A stretch of DNA of 40,168 bases, from NCBI GenBank assembly GCA_000438255.1, contig FR901943.1:1-40168 (forward strand). Reading direction: 5' to 3'. The position numbers were made by a program, and so were the translations under genes. The notes under the pieces are model-generated. The model saw nothing but the letters and a program-made list of their open reading frames with translations, was not told the DNA's origin and searched no databases. The stretch comes from Clostridium sp. CAG:389 (GTDB taxonomy: Bacteria; Bacillota; Clostridia; TANB77; CAG-508). Positions 32,742 through 40,168 of this stretch are shown one piece after another; position 1 is the stretch's first letter; every line of letters starts with the position of its first letter.

Positions 32742-34115
32742 TTATTTGTTTTTTATTTTCATTAATGAATTTGTTACTACTGCATTATAAATTGCAATCA
32801 TTACAATTCCCCAAAAAGCTGTCATTCCAAAACTACTCATTGGTGTCCATTTCACAAAGCAAAATGCTACTACCATAATACAGATTGGTATTATTCTATC
32901 AAAGAATTTTATATATGTTTTTGATATTGATTCATTCATAACATTTTCAGTTTTTTCTTCTTTTAATTTTTTAATGTTATATAATAACATTGCTGTAAAT
33001 ATATAGTTTAATATTAAAACTATTGCTATTGCAAAAATTGATTCTATTGATATTGTTACATTTGTATATCTTATTAATAATAAATATAATGCTGTAAATC
33101 CAACATATGCTATTCCTGTTAATAATCCATTTGATTTATATTTTATTGTTAATATTATTATTGCTATTACTGCAATTACTGTTATTGCAATTACTATATA
33201 TGTTAAGTCTTGTTTTGATATATTTGATAATATATATTGATTTTTTTCTAAGTCATATTTAACTGGTAATTTTCCACAATCTAGTTCTGTTGCAACATTT
33301 TGTGCTTGTTGTATATATCCATTTAATGTTGTTGTATCTGTTGATGCTGAACCTACTGATAATTGTATTTTTCCTGTTGTTATTGGTTCTTCAAAATATG
33401 TTGACATTATTTCTTTGTCATCAATTTTCATTGTTATTTTCTTTTCTGTTGATGTTGTTGTATCTGTTGTTGTGTTTGTTTCTTCTGAACTATTTGTATC
33501 TTCTGTTGTTGTATTTTCTGTGCTTGTATTATTTTCTGATGTTGTAGTGTTTTTTGATTTTACATATGTTTTGCTTACTTCTTCTAATTTACTTTTTCCT
33601 TCTTTATTAAATGCTATTTCTAAGTATACAGATGTTCCTGATTTTGTTGTATTATATAATACACTTGAAGATTGTATTGAATTATTATCTAATAATACTT
33701 CATTTGTTTCACTATCAATTATTTCAAATTTTCCTACTGTTGTTAAATTTGAAACAATTGAATCTGTACTTGTGTTTTCTGGCATTTGAATTATCATCTC
33801 TCCATTTTCACTATTTAATGCTATTTTATATTCTTCAACACCTAATTTTTTTAGTCTTTTTTCTATTATTGTTTTTGCTTTTTGATAATTTTCTTCTGTT
33901 TTTTCTTCATCACTGTTTTCTGAATTTAATACTAATTTTAATGTTCTTGCTCCATTTAAATCCATTGCATATGAATAGTCTTTTACTATGTTAGACATTT
34001 GATTTTTATTTTGTTTATAGATTCCAAAAAATCCTATTATTGATACTAATACAATTAATAATATAATTGTTAATATTTTTATATTTTTCATTATGTTTTT
34101 ATTTTCTTTTTTCAT
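32742..34115 (-). CDS. secD: SecD-like protein export subunit
   Basis: A 457-residue membrane protein. TM1 is at 10-32, a large outside domain spans 35-295, and five membrane segments follow (about 305-325, 328-348, 355-380, 408-425, 430-452), which is the SecD layout. The P1 part has DYSYAMDLNGARTLKLVL and the KRLKKLGVEEYKIAL repeat seen in SecD. A Thr/Ser/Asn/Glu-rich low-complexity insert lies near residues 188-226. Together with the SecF-like protein it should use the proton gradient to pull secreted proteins across. Divergent, but layout, P1 motif and the neighbour agree. Confidence 0.82.
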   Translation of the reverse strand: MKKENKNIMKNIKILTIILLIVLVSIIGFFGIYKQNKNQMSNIVKDYSYAMDLNGARTLKLVLNSENSDEEKTEENYQKAKTIIEKRLKKLGVEEYKIALNSENGEMIIQMPENTSTDSIVSNLTTVGKFEIIDSETNEVLLDNNSIQSSSVLYNTTKSGTSVYLEIAFNKEGKSKLEEVSKTYVKSKNTTTSENNTSTENTTTEDTNSSEETNTTTDTTTSTEKKITMKIDDKEIMSTYFEEPITTGKIQLSVGSASTDTTTLNGYIQQAQNVATELDCGKLPVKYDLEKNQYILSNISKQDLTYIVIAITVIAVIAIIILTIKYKSNGLLTGIAYVGFTALYLLLIRYTNVTISIESIFAIAIVLILNYIFTAMLLYNIKKLKEEKTENVMNESISKTYIKFFDRIIPICIMVVAFCFVKWTPMSSFGMTAFWGIVMIAIYNAVVTNSLMKIKNK

Positions 34116-34226
34116 TTATATTTCATTCCTTTCATTTCTCTATACGCTTTCATTGTCATTCAAAAATTTTCTCAAAAATTTCGTATGTCAAATCTTGTAT
34201 ATTTTTGTTCATGGCTTCTTAAATTT

Positions 34227-34886
34227 TTATAATAATTTTGTATCATTTATTATTAATTCAAACCATATTTTTAGGTATTTTGCAGCATATTTGCACATCA
34301 TAGTTCTTTGCATAAATATTTCAAAATAATCAAGTACTGGACATATTGTTGTATCTATTGTTAATTTTAATTTTATTTTTCTTTCTTTTTCATCAATTAT
34401 TAAATCTGCATCTGTTACAGCATAATTCACTCTATCATGTATATCAAATGTAGATAGATTTTTGTTTACTACTCTATCTCTATGTACATCTGACTTGTCT
34501 GCTAATATTAGTGCTGCTGATATGTCACTTACTGCTGTTCCTGTATTTTCATCATGGTTTCCTATTGCCATCATTATTTCTGTTATTTCTTCTATTGGCA
34601 TTCCCATTTCTCTTAAAATGTTGTATGCAAGTATTGCTCCTGTATGTGCATGGTCTACTCTGTTTACACAGTTTCCTATATCATGCATGTATCCTGCAAT
34701 TCTTGTTAGTTCTACTGTTCTTTCTGGATATCCTAATTTTTCTAATATATCTCCTGCTCTTTTTGATACTATTGATATGTGCCTATGTCCATGTTCTGTG
34801 TATCCTATTGCATTTAGTTGTTTTTGTGATCCTCTTATTAGAGCGTCTAGCTCTTGGTTTTCTTTAATGTCTTTTAAAGTTATCAT
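34227..34886 (-). CDS. HD-domain phosphohydrolase
   Basis: 219 residues, soluble. The metal-binding pattern is complete: H36 in EHGHRH, H68-D69 in GYMHDIGN, H79/H81 in DHAHTG, H111-D112 in GNHDE, and D130 in ILADKSD. These proteins hydrolyse nucleotide or cyclic-nucleotide phosphoesters; the substrate cannot be told here. In Clostridia such a gene often precedes secD, as it does here (111 bases), with no good secD promoter between, so they probably share a transcript. AGGAGG ribosome site. Confidence 0.88.
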   Translation of the reverse strand: MITLKDIKENQELDALIRGSQKQLNAIGYTEHGHRHISIVSKRAGDILEKLGYPERTVELTRIAGYMHDIGNCVNRVDHAHTGAILAYNILREMGMPIEEITEIMMAIGNHDENTGTAVSDISAALILADKSDVHRDRVVNKNLSTFDIHDRVNYAVTDADLIIDEKERKIKLKLTIDTTICPVLDYFEIFMQRTMMCKYAAKYLKIWFELIINDTKLL

Positions 34887-34912
34887 TTGTTTCCTCCTTT
34901 TTGTCTTTCTAG

Positions 34913-34941
34913 ATTTTATATTAATTTACTAAAAATATCAA
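34913..34941 (-). promoter_or_regulatory. Promoter of the HD - secDF - mutL - miaA operon
   Basis: TTGATA at 34936-34941, 17 bases, TAAAAT at 34913-34918 on the minus strand. Confidence 0.75.
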
Positions 34942-34990
34942 CAGTTTTTTGTGATTTTTTGATATTTATATTACACTTAATGTTACAATT

Positions 34991-35017
34991 TATAGTTTCT
35001 ATATTACCGAAACTATA
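34991..35017. other. 9-base-pair inverted repeat upstream of the HD gene promoter
   Basis: TATAGTTTC and GAAACTATA flank a 9-base spacer, about 50 bases upstream of the promoter. It could be an operator or just a hairpin; nothing else supports either. Confidence 0.4.
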
Positions 35018-35037
35018 AACATTTATAACCGTAGAAT

Positions 35038-35089
35038 ATAATAAAAGCTAGAAATACGCCGCTAAGATGGCTTTTCTAGCTTTTATTAT
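35038..35089. terminator. Strong bidirectional terminator
   Basis: ATAATAAAAGCTAGAAA and its perfect complement make a 17-base-pair stem; the 18-base loop has its own GCC/GGC pairing. It lies about 55 bases past the plsC-like stop. Confidence 0.8.
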
Positions 35090-35144
35090 CGTTTTTCAAC
35101 GCAAATTTATACATATTAAATTTATGTTACAGTTCTTAGCAAAA

Positions 35145-36108
35145 TTATAGTTCTAGTTCATTCTCTTGCTTATCTATTGTTTTTTCAAATTCTGGTATTG
35201 ATGTAACATATTGTGGTAGTTCCTCATGCATTATTGTTCTATATAATACAGGTTTTCCATAAAATTTCTCATATGTTTCTTTGCAAAAAGTATAATCGGT
35301 ATCTCTCATTTTTTTAATGTTTTCTTTTGGTGTCAATTTTTTATCTGGATAAATTGGCGTACCTATATTTATATTATAGTCTTGAATTTCTGTATTTTCT
35401 CTTGTGATAAATGTAGGAATGATTGGTACATTATTCAAAGTTGCCCATTTAAAAGCACCAAACTTAAATGGCTTTGGCTGTTTGTAATCAAGCCACATAC
35501 TTTGCTCTGGACAAACTATTATAAAATCTCCATTTTCCAAAATTTTTTCTACTGCTTCATCAAAAATCTCCATTGTTTCTGGTATCTGGCTCAATGGTAA
35601 TGTATTATCATTTTTAAAGTAAAGTCCTATGTTCCCCGGAAAATTTGTATAATTTCCTTCTCTTATTACTTTATATACTCTTTTCTCTATTCCAGAATCT
35701 TTTATTGTTTTTTCTATTGCAAATGTATCAAATGGGTTAAAATGATTAACAGTTATAATTGCTCCTGTTTGAACTTTTTTTAAATTTTCTATTCCTTTTG
35801 TTGAATTTATTTTTAATATACCGTTTCTTTATCGCATTATTTACAAATGCTTCTTTCCATACATTTGAAATTTGATTTTTTTTAGCATTTTCTGGTTTTG
35901 TTTTTAAATAATCTACGTTTTCTGATTTTAACGGAATATTTGGTGGATCATCATTTATATCTAAATAAAATAATCCAGTTTCTTCTAAAAATTTAATCTT
36001 ATTTTCATTACTTAAATTGAAAAATTTATGTTTTCTTAAAAATTCTGTTTGTTCATTTGAACTCATATTAAAAAATCCATATTCTTTTAATTTTTTTATA
36101 TTTACCAT
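35145..36108 (-). pseudogene. PlsC-like lysophospholipid acyltransferase, one frameshift
   Basis: Two adjoining frames make one protein of about 320 residues. The first part (36108 to about 35815) starts MVNIKKLKEYGFF with an AAAGGG site and reads to NNAIKKRYI. Dropping one base from the five-A run at 35810-35814 continues as KINSTKGIENLKK, then VQTGAIITVNHFNPFDTFAI with the HX4D acyltransferase motif, VIREGNYTNFPGNIG and the PEQSMW substrate motif (usually PEGTR). It runs on to the stop at 35145. As written, translation ends at 35746, before the active site. It would acylate lysophosphatidate or a similar lipid. A 90-residue helical N-terminal extension is unusual for PlsC. Confidence 0.88.
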
Positions 36109-36135
36109 ATTTTCACCCTTTCTTATTTCATTATT

Positions 36136-36163
36136 ATTTTATCATCTTTTTGCCTAATGTCAA
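36136..36163 (-). promoter_or_regulatory. Promoter of the plsC-like gene
   Basis: TTGACA at 36158-36163, 16 bases, TAAAAT at 36136-36141 on the minus strand. Confidence 0.72.
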
Positions 36164-36229
36164 ATATTTTTTTATTTTATATACAACTAATTCAATTATT
36201 TTGTTTTTGTACATATTTTTAGTATACTA

Positions 36230-36257
36230 TTGAAAAATCTAATATTTATTGTATAGT
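36230..36257 (+). promoter_or_regulatory. Promoter of the EamA transporter gene
   Basis: TTGAAA at 36230-36235, 16 bases, TATAGT at 36252-36257, about 30 bases before the start codon. The ribosome site after it is weak. Confidence 0.6.
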
Positions 36258-36294
36258 AAAAAAGAATTTTATTAGAAAGTAGTTTTTTTTAAAT

Positions 36295-37149
36295 ATGTGG
36301 ATTGTTTTATGTTTATTATCGACACTTACATCAGGTCTTGCATCTATCATTATGAAAAAATGTTCTAAAAATAATAATGCAAAATCAATTGCATTAATTG
36401 GATTATTAATAAGTCATATTTTATATGTAATTGTATCTATCTTATTTACTGATGTTTTAACAACATTTAATATTAAAAGTTTTGTACAAATAGCACCTTT
36501 AACAATATGTCAAATGATAGGCTATATATGTGGAATATTATCTGTAAAATATGCTAGTGTTTCTACTGTTATACCAATTAGAAAGTGTAATACAATAGTT
36601 ACTTTAATTTTAGGAATTATTATTTTAAATGAATCTATACCAATTTTAAAGTTAATAATATCATTAATACTCGTTTGTTTAACAATCTTTATAGTTAAAG
36701 AAGATAAAATTTCCGATGATAAAGATAGTAAAAAAGGAATTATATTTGCATGGTTGTTTGTCATTTTTAATGGAATATCATCAATGTTAAATAAATATTA
36801 TATAAATATTTTTATAAATCCTTTGGTTGTAACATTTTATTATAGTCTTTGTGGAATTTTCATAGTACTTTTATATTGTTTATTTACTAAAAGTTGGAAA
36901 TATTATAATTTGAAAAATATAAATAAATCATATTTTTTATTTACTTATATTTTATTTGATTTTGTCTCTAATTTAAGTTATAGATTCTGTTTAGTAGATG
37001 GTCCTGTTTCATTAGCTCAACCAATACACTCTAGTTCAATAATCATTACTATTATAGGATCTTATTTTATACTAAAAGAAAAAATTTCTAAAAAGAAATG
37101 GTTAATGATTGCTGGTGTAATAGTGTGTGTAATGTTACTATCCATTTAA
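36295..37149 (+). CDS. EamA/DMT-family transporter
   Basis: A 284-residue membrane protein with about ten hydrophobic segments in two halves, as in drug/metabolite transporters. The first half ends near TIFIVKEDKISDDKD, a charged linker follows, then the second half (GIIFAWLFVIFNGISSMLNK). Each half ends with the usual helix pattern (VIPIRKCNTIVTLILGIIIL and SLAQPIHSSSIIITIIGSYF, followed by LNESI or LKEKIS). The substrate is unknown. First gene of the plus-strand cassette and the first long plus-strand gene after 33 kb of minus-strand genes. Its codons are even richer in A/T than its neighbours, hinting at transfer. Confidence 0.85.
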   Translation: MWIVLCLLSTLTSGLASIIMKKCSKNNNAKSIALIGLLISHILYVIVSILFTDVLTTFNIKSFVQIAPLTICQMIGYICGILSVKYASVSTVIPIRKCNTIVTLILGIIILNESIPILKLIISLILVCLTIFIVKEDKISDDKDSKKGIIFAWLFVIFNGISSMLNKYYINIFINPLVVTFYYSLCGIFIVLLYCLFTKSWKYYNLKNINKSYFLFTYILFDFVSNLSYRFCLVDGPVSLAQPIHSSSIIITIIGSYFILKEKISKKKWLMIAGVIVCVMLLSI

Positions 37150-37217
37150 TATAATAAAATACAAAAGAGATTCCGACTAAATCAATTTAGATAAAGCAGT
37201 ATTAAAAAAAGAAAAAA

Positions 37218-37243
37218 TCAACCATTTCTGATTGATTTTCATA
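37218..37243 (+). terminator. Possible terminator of the EamA gene
   Basis: AAAATCAA and TTGATTTT pair around a 10-base loop; the trailing T-run is short. Confidence 0.45.
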
Positions 37244-37247
37244 TCAT

Positions 37248-37320
37248 CTGTTCTATAAAAAGTTCGAACAGATTTGTTATTGGAGCGGGTAAGCAACAGC
37301 TTACGAACTACAACGCTCTC
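37248..37320. other. Hairpin cluster between EamA and HAD genes
   Basis: CTGTTC and GAACAG (37250-37271) form one stem. GAGCG and CGCTC (about 37283-37318) enclose GTAAGC/GCTTAC. On the minus strand the piece ending CCCGCTCCA looks like the 3' end of a tRNA, but no cloverleaf can be made, so it is at most a tRNA-end remnant or a structured RNA. Confidence 0.4.
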
Positions 37321-37378
37321 TTTCTAAAAATATTATATATGAAATCTTATTAAATTTCAATGGGAGTATATGAAATTT

Positions 37379-37408
37379 TTAACATTTATAGTATAATATT
37401 CATATAAT
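37379..37408 (+). promoter_or_regulatory. Promoter of the HAD - MFS pair
   Basis: TTAACA at 37379-37384, 18 bases, TATAAT at 37403-37408, about 20 bases before the ATG. Confidence 0.65.
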
Positions 37409-37429
37409 ATACTTTTTTAGGAGATATGT

Positions 37430-38029
37430 ATGAAAATCGGAATAGATATAGATGGTGTTTTGACAGATGAAAAAAAATATGTAATAGACTATGGTACAAA
37501 GTTTTTTTTAGAGAATAATATTCACTATAAAGTTCGTGATAACAAATTTGATGGCAAGGAAATTTTTGATGTTACAGAAGATGAATATAATTTGTTTTTA
37601 AATAATTATATATTTGAATATTCAAAAAATATTCAAATTAGACCATTTGCTTCAGAAATTATAAAAAAATTAATAAAAAAACATAAAATAATTATTATAA
37701 CAGCAAGAGACTATACAACTTTTGAAAACAAATATCAGACAAAGATGCAAGATATAGTAAAAAAATGGCTTTGTGATAATAGTGTTTTATATGATGAAAT
37801 AGTTTTTAGCAAAAATAAAGCACTTATATGTAAACAAAAAAAGATTGACATTATGATTGAAGATAGACCGGAAAACATAGTTGAAATTGCTAAAAAAATA
37901 CCAGTTATATGTTATAACAATGTATACAATAAAAATATATCTAATAAAAATGTTTATAGATGTTTTAGTTGGTATGATATATATAATAAAATTAATAATT
38001 TGGATATTATTAAAAATCAATCTAATTAA
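37430..38029 (+). CDS. HAD-family 5'-nucleotidase-like protein (NT5C type)
   Basis: 199 residues, soluble. HAD motif I is IGIDIDGVLTD, with D6 the nucleophile and D8 the acid/base. Motif II is IIITARDYT (T91), a lysine follows in SKNKALIC, and the final acidic motif is MIEDRPENI (D145). This order fits the NT5C-like group that takes phosphate off nucleoside monophosphates or similar small molecules. AGGAG ribosome site 6 bases from the ATG. The MFS gene starts 23 bases later, so the two form an operon. Substrate unknown. Confidence 0.82.
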   Translation: MKIGIDIDGVLTDEKKYVIDYGTKFFLENNIHYKVRDNKFDGKEIFDVTEDEYNLFLNNYIFEYSKNIQIRPFASEIIKKLIKKHKIIIITARDYTTFENKYQTKMQDIVKKWLCDNSVLYDEIVFSKNKALICKQKKIDIMIEDRPENIVEIAKKIPVICYNNVYNKNISNKNVYRCFSWYDIYNKINNLDIIKNQSN

Positions 38030-38052
38030 ATTTAAAATTTGTAGGAGGAAAA

Positions 38053-39207
38053 ATGCAAGAATATTTTTACAAGAGAGAATATAAATATATGTATTTAAGT
38101 ATATTTTCATATAATTTTGCAAACGCATTAAGTGAAACTTTTGGTACTGTTATGTTGTATAAAGCTGGATTACCTCTATATATAATATTATTAATATATG
38201 GCATAAGATTTTTGATTATGGGATTAATAACTCCATTATTTATTACTATATCTAATAAAGTCGGTATTGCAAAATGTATATTAATTTCAAATATATTTAA
38301 TATAATTTATGCTTATTTTATATTAATCAATAAGAATTTAGTATCAAATATAATTATATTTGTATTAGCAATGGGGTTAAATGGATTATCAAATCCATCT
38401 TCAGATTCATTATCTAGTAAATACGTAGAAACTAAGCATAGAGGTAGGTTTAATAGTTTATATAGCATAAGCAAAATATTAGGCACCGTATTGGCCAGTT
38501 GTTTAGTTGCTTGGGGAGTTATCAGTAATAGTACATTTATATTATTCATTATACTTTCAGTTTTCTTTATACTTCAATATTTATTAATACAAAGAATAGA
38601 CTATAAACCCGAAAGAAAATCAAGTGTTTTTAAAACAAGTATAAAATATTTGATCAATATTAAAAGTAAATATAAAATTATTTATGCTTTACGAACTAAT
38701 CATATAATAGAAAGACAATTTGTGCCTTTATATTTATATTTAATACTAAAGGATTTTAAGGTATTTTCTGTAGTTACGATAGTGTCACTTTTATTTCAAT
38801 CTGTAACTATTATTTTAATAGGCAAATACACAGATAAAAATATAAAAAAAGCAAATAATTTGGTTACAATTATTAAGACTAGTATTACATTAGTATATTT
38901 ATTTGTAAAAAATAAATTTATAATTTCACTTAATAAAACTGTCAGTGATAATGTGTCAAAAGTCTATGATACTTCAATTCAAACATCTATTCAAAATATT
39001 ATTAAAGAATCAAAAGAAGATAATGATCTATTATCTTCGGTAGGTCAAATGAGTTTATGTTTCACTGAAGTCATTACATTTACTATATTAGCTATATTAG
39101 CAAAATTTGTTGGGCAAAAAATATTTTATGTAATTTTTATTCTTTCTATAATTTCAACTGTAGCTATAAATTTTGAAATAAAAAAAGAAAATAAAAATCA
39201 AATGTAG
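38053..39207 (+). CDS. Major facilitator superfamily transporter
   Basis: A 384-residue membrane protein with about eleven to twelve hydrophobic segments. The N-terminal half has YIILLIYGIRFLIMGLITPL, and the loop between segments 4 and 5 has SSKYVETKHRGRFNSLYS, resembling the MFS motif seen between helices. The central loop is RIDYKPERKSSVFKTS. GIRFLI and the Arg-rich loop suggest a multidrug-type MFS, but the substrate cannot be inferred. AGGAGG site. Last gene of the cassette; the folded intergenic block and terminator follow. Confidence 0.82.
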   Translation: MQEYFYKREYKYMYLSIFSYNFANALSETFGTVMLYKAGLPLYIILLIYGIRFLIMGLITPLFITISNKVGIAKCILISNIFNIIYAYFILINKNLVSNIIIFVLAMGLNGLSNPSSDSLSSKYVETKHRGRFNSLYSISKILGTVLASCLVAWGVISNSTFILFIILSVFFILQYLLIQRIDYKPERKSSVFKTSIKYLINIKSKYKIIYALRTNHIIERQFVPLYLYLILKDFKVFSVVTIVSLLFQSVTIILIGKYTDKNIKKANNLVTIIKTSITLVYLFVKNKFIISLNKTVSDNVSKVYDTSIQTSIQNIIKESKEDNDLLSSVGQMSLCFTEVITFTILAILAKFVGQKIFYVIFILSIISTVAINFEIKKENKNQM

Positions 39208-39214
39208 TATTGTA

Positions 39215-39306
39215 ATAAGGGTATGGGAATTCCCATAATAGAATTTGTACGGGAGTACAAATTCAGTGCTTGCTAGACAAAGTTTTTACTCCCATACTTA
39301 GTAAAA
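39215..39306 (+). ncRNA. Compact structured intergenic block (candidate RNA)
   Basis: Three hairpins follow each other: ATGGG/CCCAT (39223-39236), GAATTTGTAC/GTACAAATTC with a GGGA loop (39241-39264), and TTTTACT/AGTAAAA (39284-39306) with loop CCCATACTT. That third loop is complementary to GTATGGG at 39221-39227, and the second hairpin's GGGAGTA complements TACTCCC at 39287-39293, so alternative or pseudoknotted folds are possible. It has no ORF. No match to a known RNA class comes to mind. The strand is assumed. Confidence 0.4.
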
Positions 39307-39309
39307 TAT

Positions 39310-39339
39310 AAAAAGAGGATTAAATTTTTCCTCTTTTTT
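39310..39339 (+). terminator. Terminator of the HAD - MFS operon (bidirectional)
   Basis: AAAAAGAGGA and TCCTCTTTTTT form a 10- to 11-base-pair stem. T-runs are present in both directions, so it can also close the tnpV transcript. Confidence 0.85.
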
Positions 39340-39348
39340 GATATTTTT

Positions 39349-39701
39349 TTATATAAATATATACTCATTTAATATAACTTCTTCAGCAATGTTTTTATAA
39401 TTATTCATTAATTTTATCCATTCAAGTTGATTATTACTTTTACTTTTTCAGATAGTAATGGGTTAGATTTTTTATATTGTCCCATTAAAATATTTAATCT
39501 ATTTTCTGCTTCAATACTGACTGAAAGAAGATGATTTGTTAATTCATTTTTCATTAAAAGTGTAGTATATAATCCTTTTTTATGATTTTTAATATAATCT
39601 AATCTTAAATATCCATACTTATTAATTTGTTTATAATCTTGTTTTTTTATTGTTAAATCTGGTAATAAATAATCTCCTTTTTTTGTATAAGTAACTTTCA
39701 T
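39349..39701 (-). pseudogene. tnpV: TnpV-like transposon protein, one frameshift
   Basis: The intact part reads YTKKGDYLLPDLTIKKQDYK, then GYLRLDYIKNHKKGLYTTLL and LLSVSIEAENRLNILMGQYK, the pattern of TnpV proteins of Tn4451-type elements. As written it stops at 39414. Adding one base near the AAAA run at about 39438-39441 continues as NNQLEWIKLMNNYKNIAEEV and ILNEYIFI with a stop at 39349, matching the usual TnpV C-terminus. So a single-base deletion has truncated it. The role of TnpV is not established. An AAGGAAT site precedes the ATG; the recombinase relic is directly upstream. Confidence 0.82.
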
Positions 39702-39722
39702 TTTTTATCATTCCTTTCTCAT

Positions 39723-40168
39723 TTAAATTTCATTAATTAATTCATTTTTAGGTACTAATATTAAAATATCTTTAATAACATTTTTCTCAATATACGGACA
39801 ACTAACAATGCCATTTATATATAAATGATTTTGTGATTTACTAATAAATTCTTCTAAAAATTCATTAGAATATTCTTTGTTTTTCATTTTCATAATTGAT
39901 AAAATATCATAGCTTGATTTCATATTTTTCAAATCATTTTCGTTAATTTTTTTATGAAATTTAATTCCAATATTATTATCATTTATAATTGTATTAAGAT
40001 ATTTAAGTATTTTTTACTGCTTTTAGTTATAAATTCATCTGTGAATTTTATATCTTTAATTTCAATATTGTAGTTTTTATCACGTTTAATTTCTATCATA
40101 GATATAAGTCTATGAATCATATCTCTTTTAGCTTCTCTTGATAACAAATCATAAAGAAAAGCAAAGCC
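39723..40168 (-). pseudogene. Large serine recombinase, C-terminal part, frameshifted, 5' part outside window
   Basis: From the right edge the minus strand reads GFAFLYDLLSREAKRDMIHR and LISMIEIKRDKNYNIEIKDI, which resembles the end of the recombinase domain of large serine resolvases/transposases. It runs into a stop at 39988. One extra A in the six-A run at 40010-40015 would join KILKYLNTIINDNNIGIKFH and the downstream frame that ends at 39723 (ILILVPKNELINEI). In Tn4451-type elements TnpX is such a recombinase and TnpV is encoded nearby, as here. The catalytic N-terminus lies beyond the window. The extended C-terminal tail is of unknown function. Confidence 0.7.

Noticed and set aside
37280..37320. 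A tRNA gene in the EamA-HAD gap
   Set aside because: The acceptor-like ends pair for only 5 bases, and no D, anticodon and T arms in order can be drawn.
37787..38128. Minus-strand frame overlapping the HAD and MFS genes
   Set aside because: It covers both plus-strand genes with good ribosome sites and is Ile/Asn/Phe-rich, as expected from the complement of A/T-rich coding DNA.
1..40168. CRISPR array or phage defence island
   Set aside because: No regularly spaced direct repeats and no Cas, restriction, toxin-antitoxin or retron gene could be recognised on either strand.

Overview
This window reads as one chromosome segment of a very A+T-rich Clostridia-type Firmicute. The grounds are the gene set and order (Xaa-Pro peptidase next to efp, pheS-pheT and glycyl-tRNA synthetase each behind a T-box leader, rpsO next to pnp, sepF next to divIVA-like, secD-secF-mutL-miaA), strong AGGAGG ribosome sites, some TTG starts, near-consensus sigma-A promoters, and a TnpV/serine-recombinase pair of the Tn4451 kind at the right end. 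It could be an uncultured gut lineage, but the sequence alone does not fix a genus.

Left part (1-5003). From about 1 to 36100 almost everything is on the minus strand. The left edge cuts a sugar-phosphate isomerase-like gene. Then come glyQS with its T-box leader and a tRNA-Trp gene placed directly in front of that leader, a broken plus-strand M23 peptidase gene, an unknown gene with a perfect consensus promoter, a zinc-ribbon protein and efp.

Middle part (5187-36108). These are core operons on the minus strand: yqeG - prepilin peptidase - Xaa-Pro peptidase - efp; T-box - pheS - pheT; rpsO, then pnp; gap; rsmD - coiled-coil protein - ftsK - unknown coiled-coil protein - beta-CASP metallo-hydrolase - GH15 glucoamylase; sepF and a divIVA-like gene; HD hydrolase - secD - secF - mutL - small membrane protein - miaA - HlyD-like protein; and a plsC-like gene broken by one frameshift. 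Together they cover translation, RNA turnover, Sec export, mismatch repair and cell division.

Right part (36109-40168). This is accessory sequence. A plus-strand cassette holds an EamA-type transporter, a HAD nucleotidase and an MFS transporter. It is followed by a tightly folded intergenic block and a strong terminator, then on the minus strand a frameshifted TnpV and the frameshifted C-terminal part of a large serine recombinase, i.e. the decayed end of a Tn4451-like element.

Spread through the intergenic DNA is a family of GGGAC/GTCCC palindromes. Two larger copies (1980-2096 and 18698-18838) carry nearly identical arms around unrelated spacers, each just upstream of a gene start. I did not find a clear new defence or enzyme system. 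The least explained items are this palindrome family, the folded RNA-like block at 39215-39306, the tRNA-Trp/T-box junction, and the clustering of single-base frameshifts in non-core genes only.
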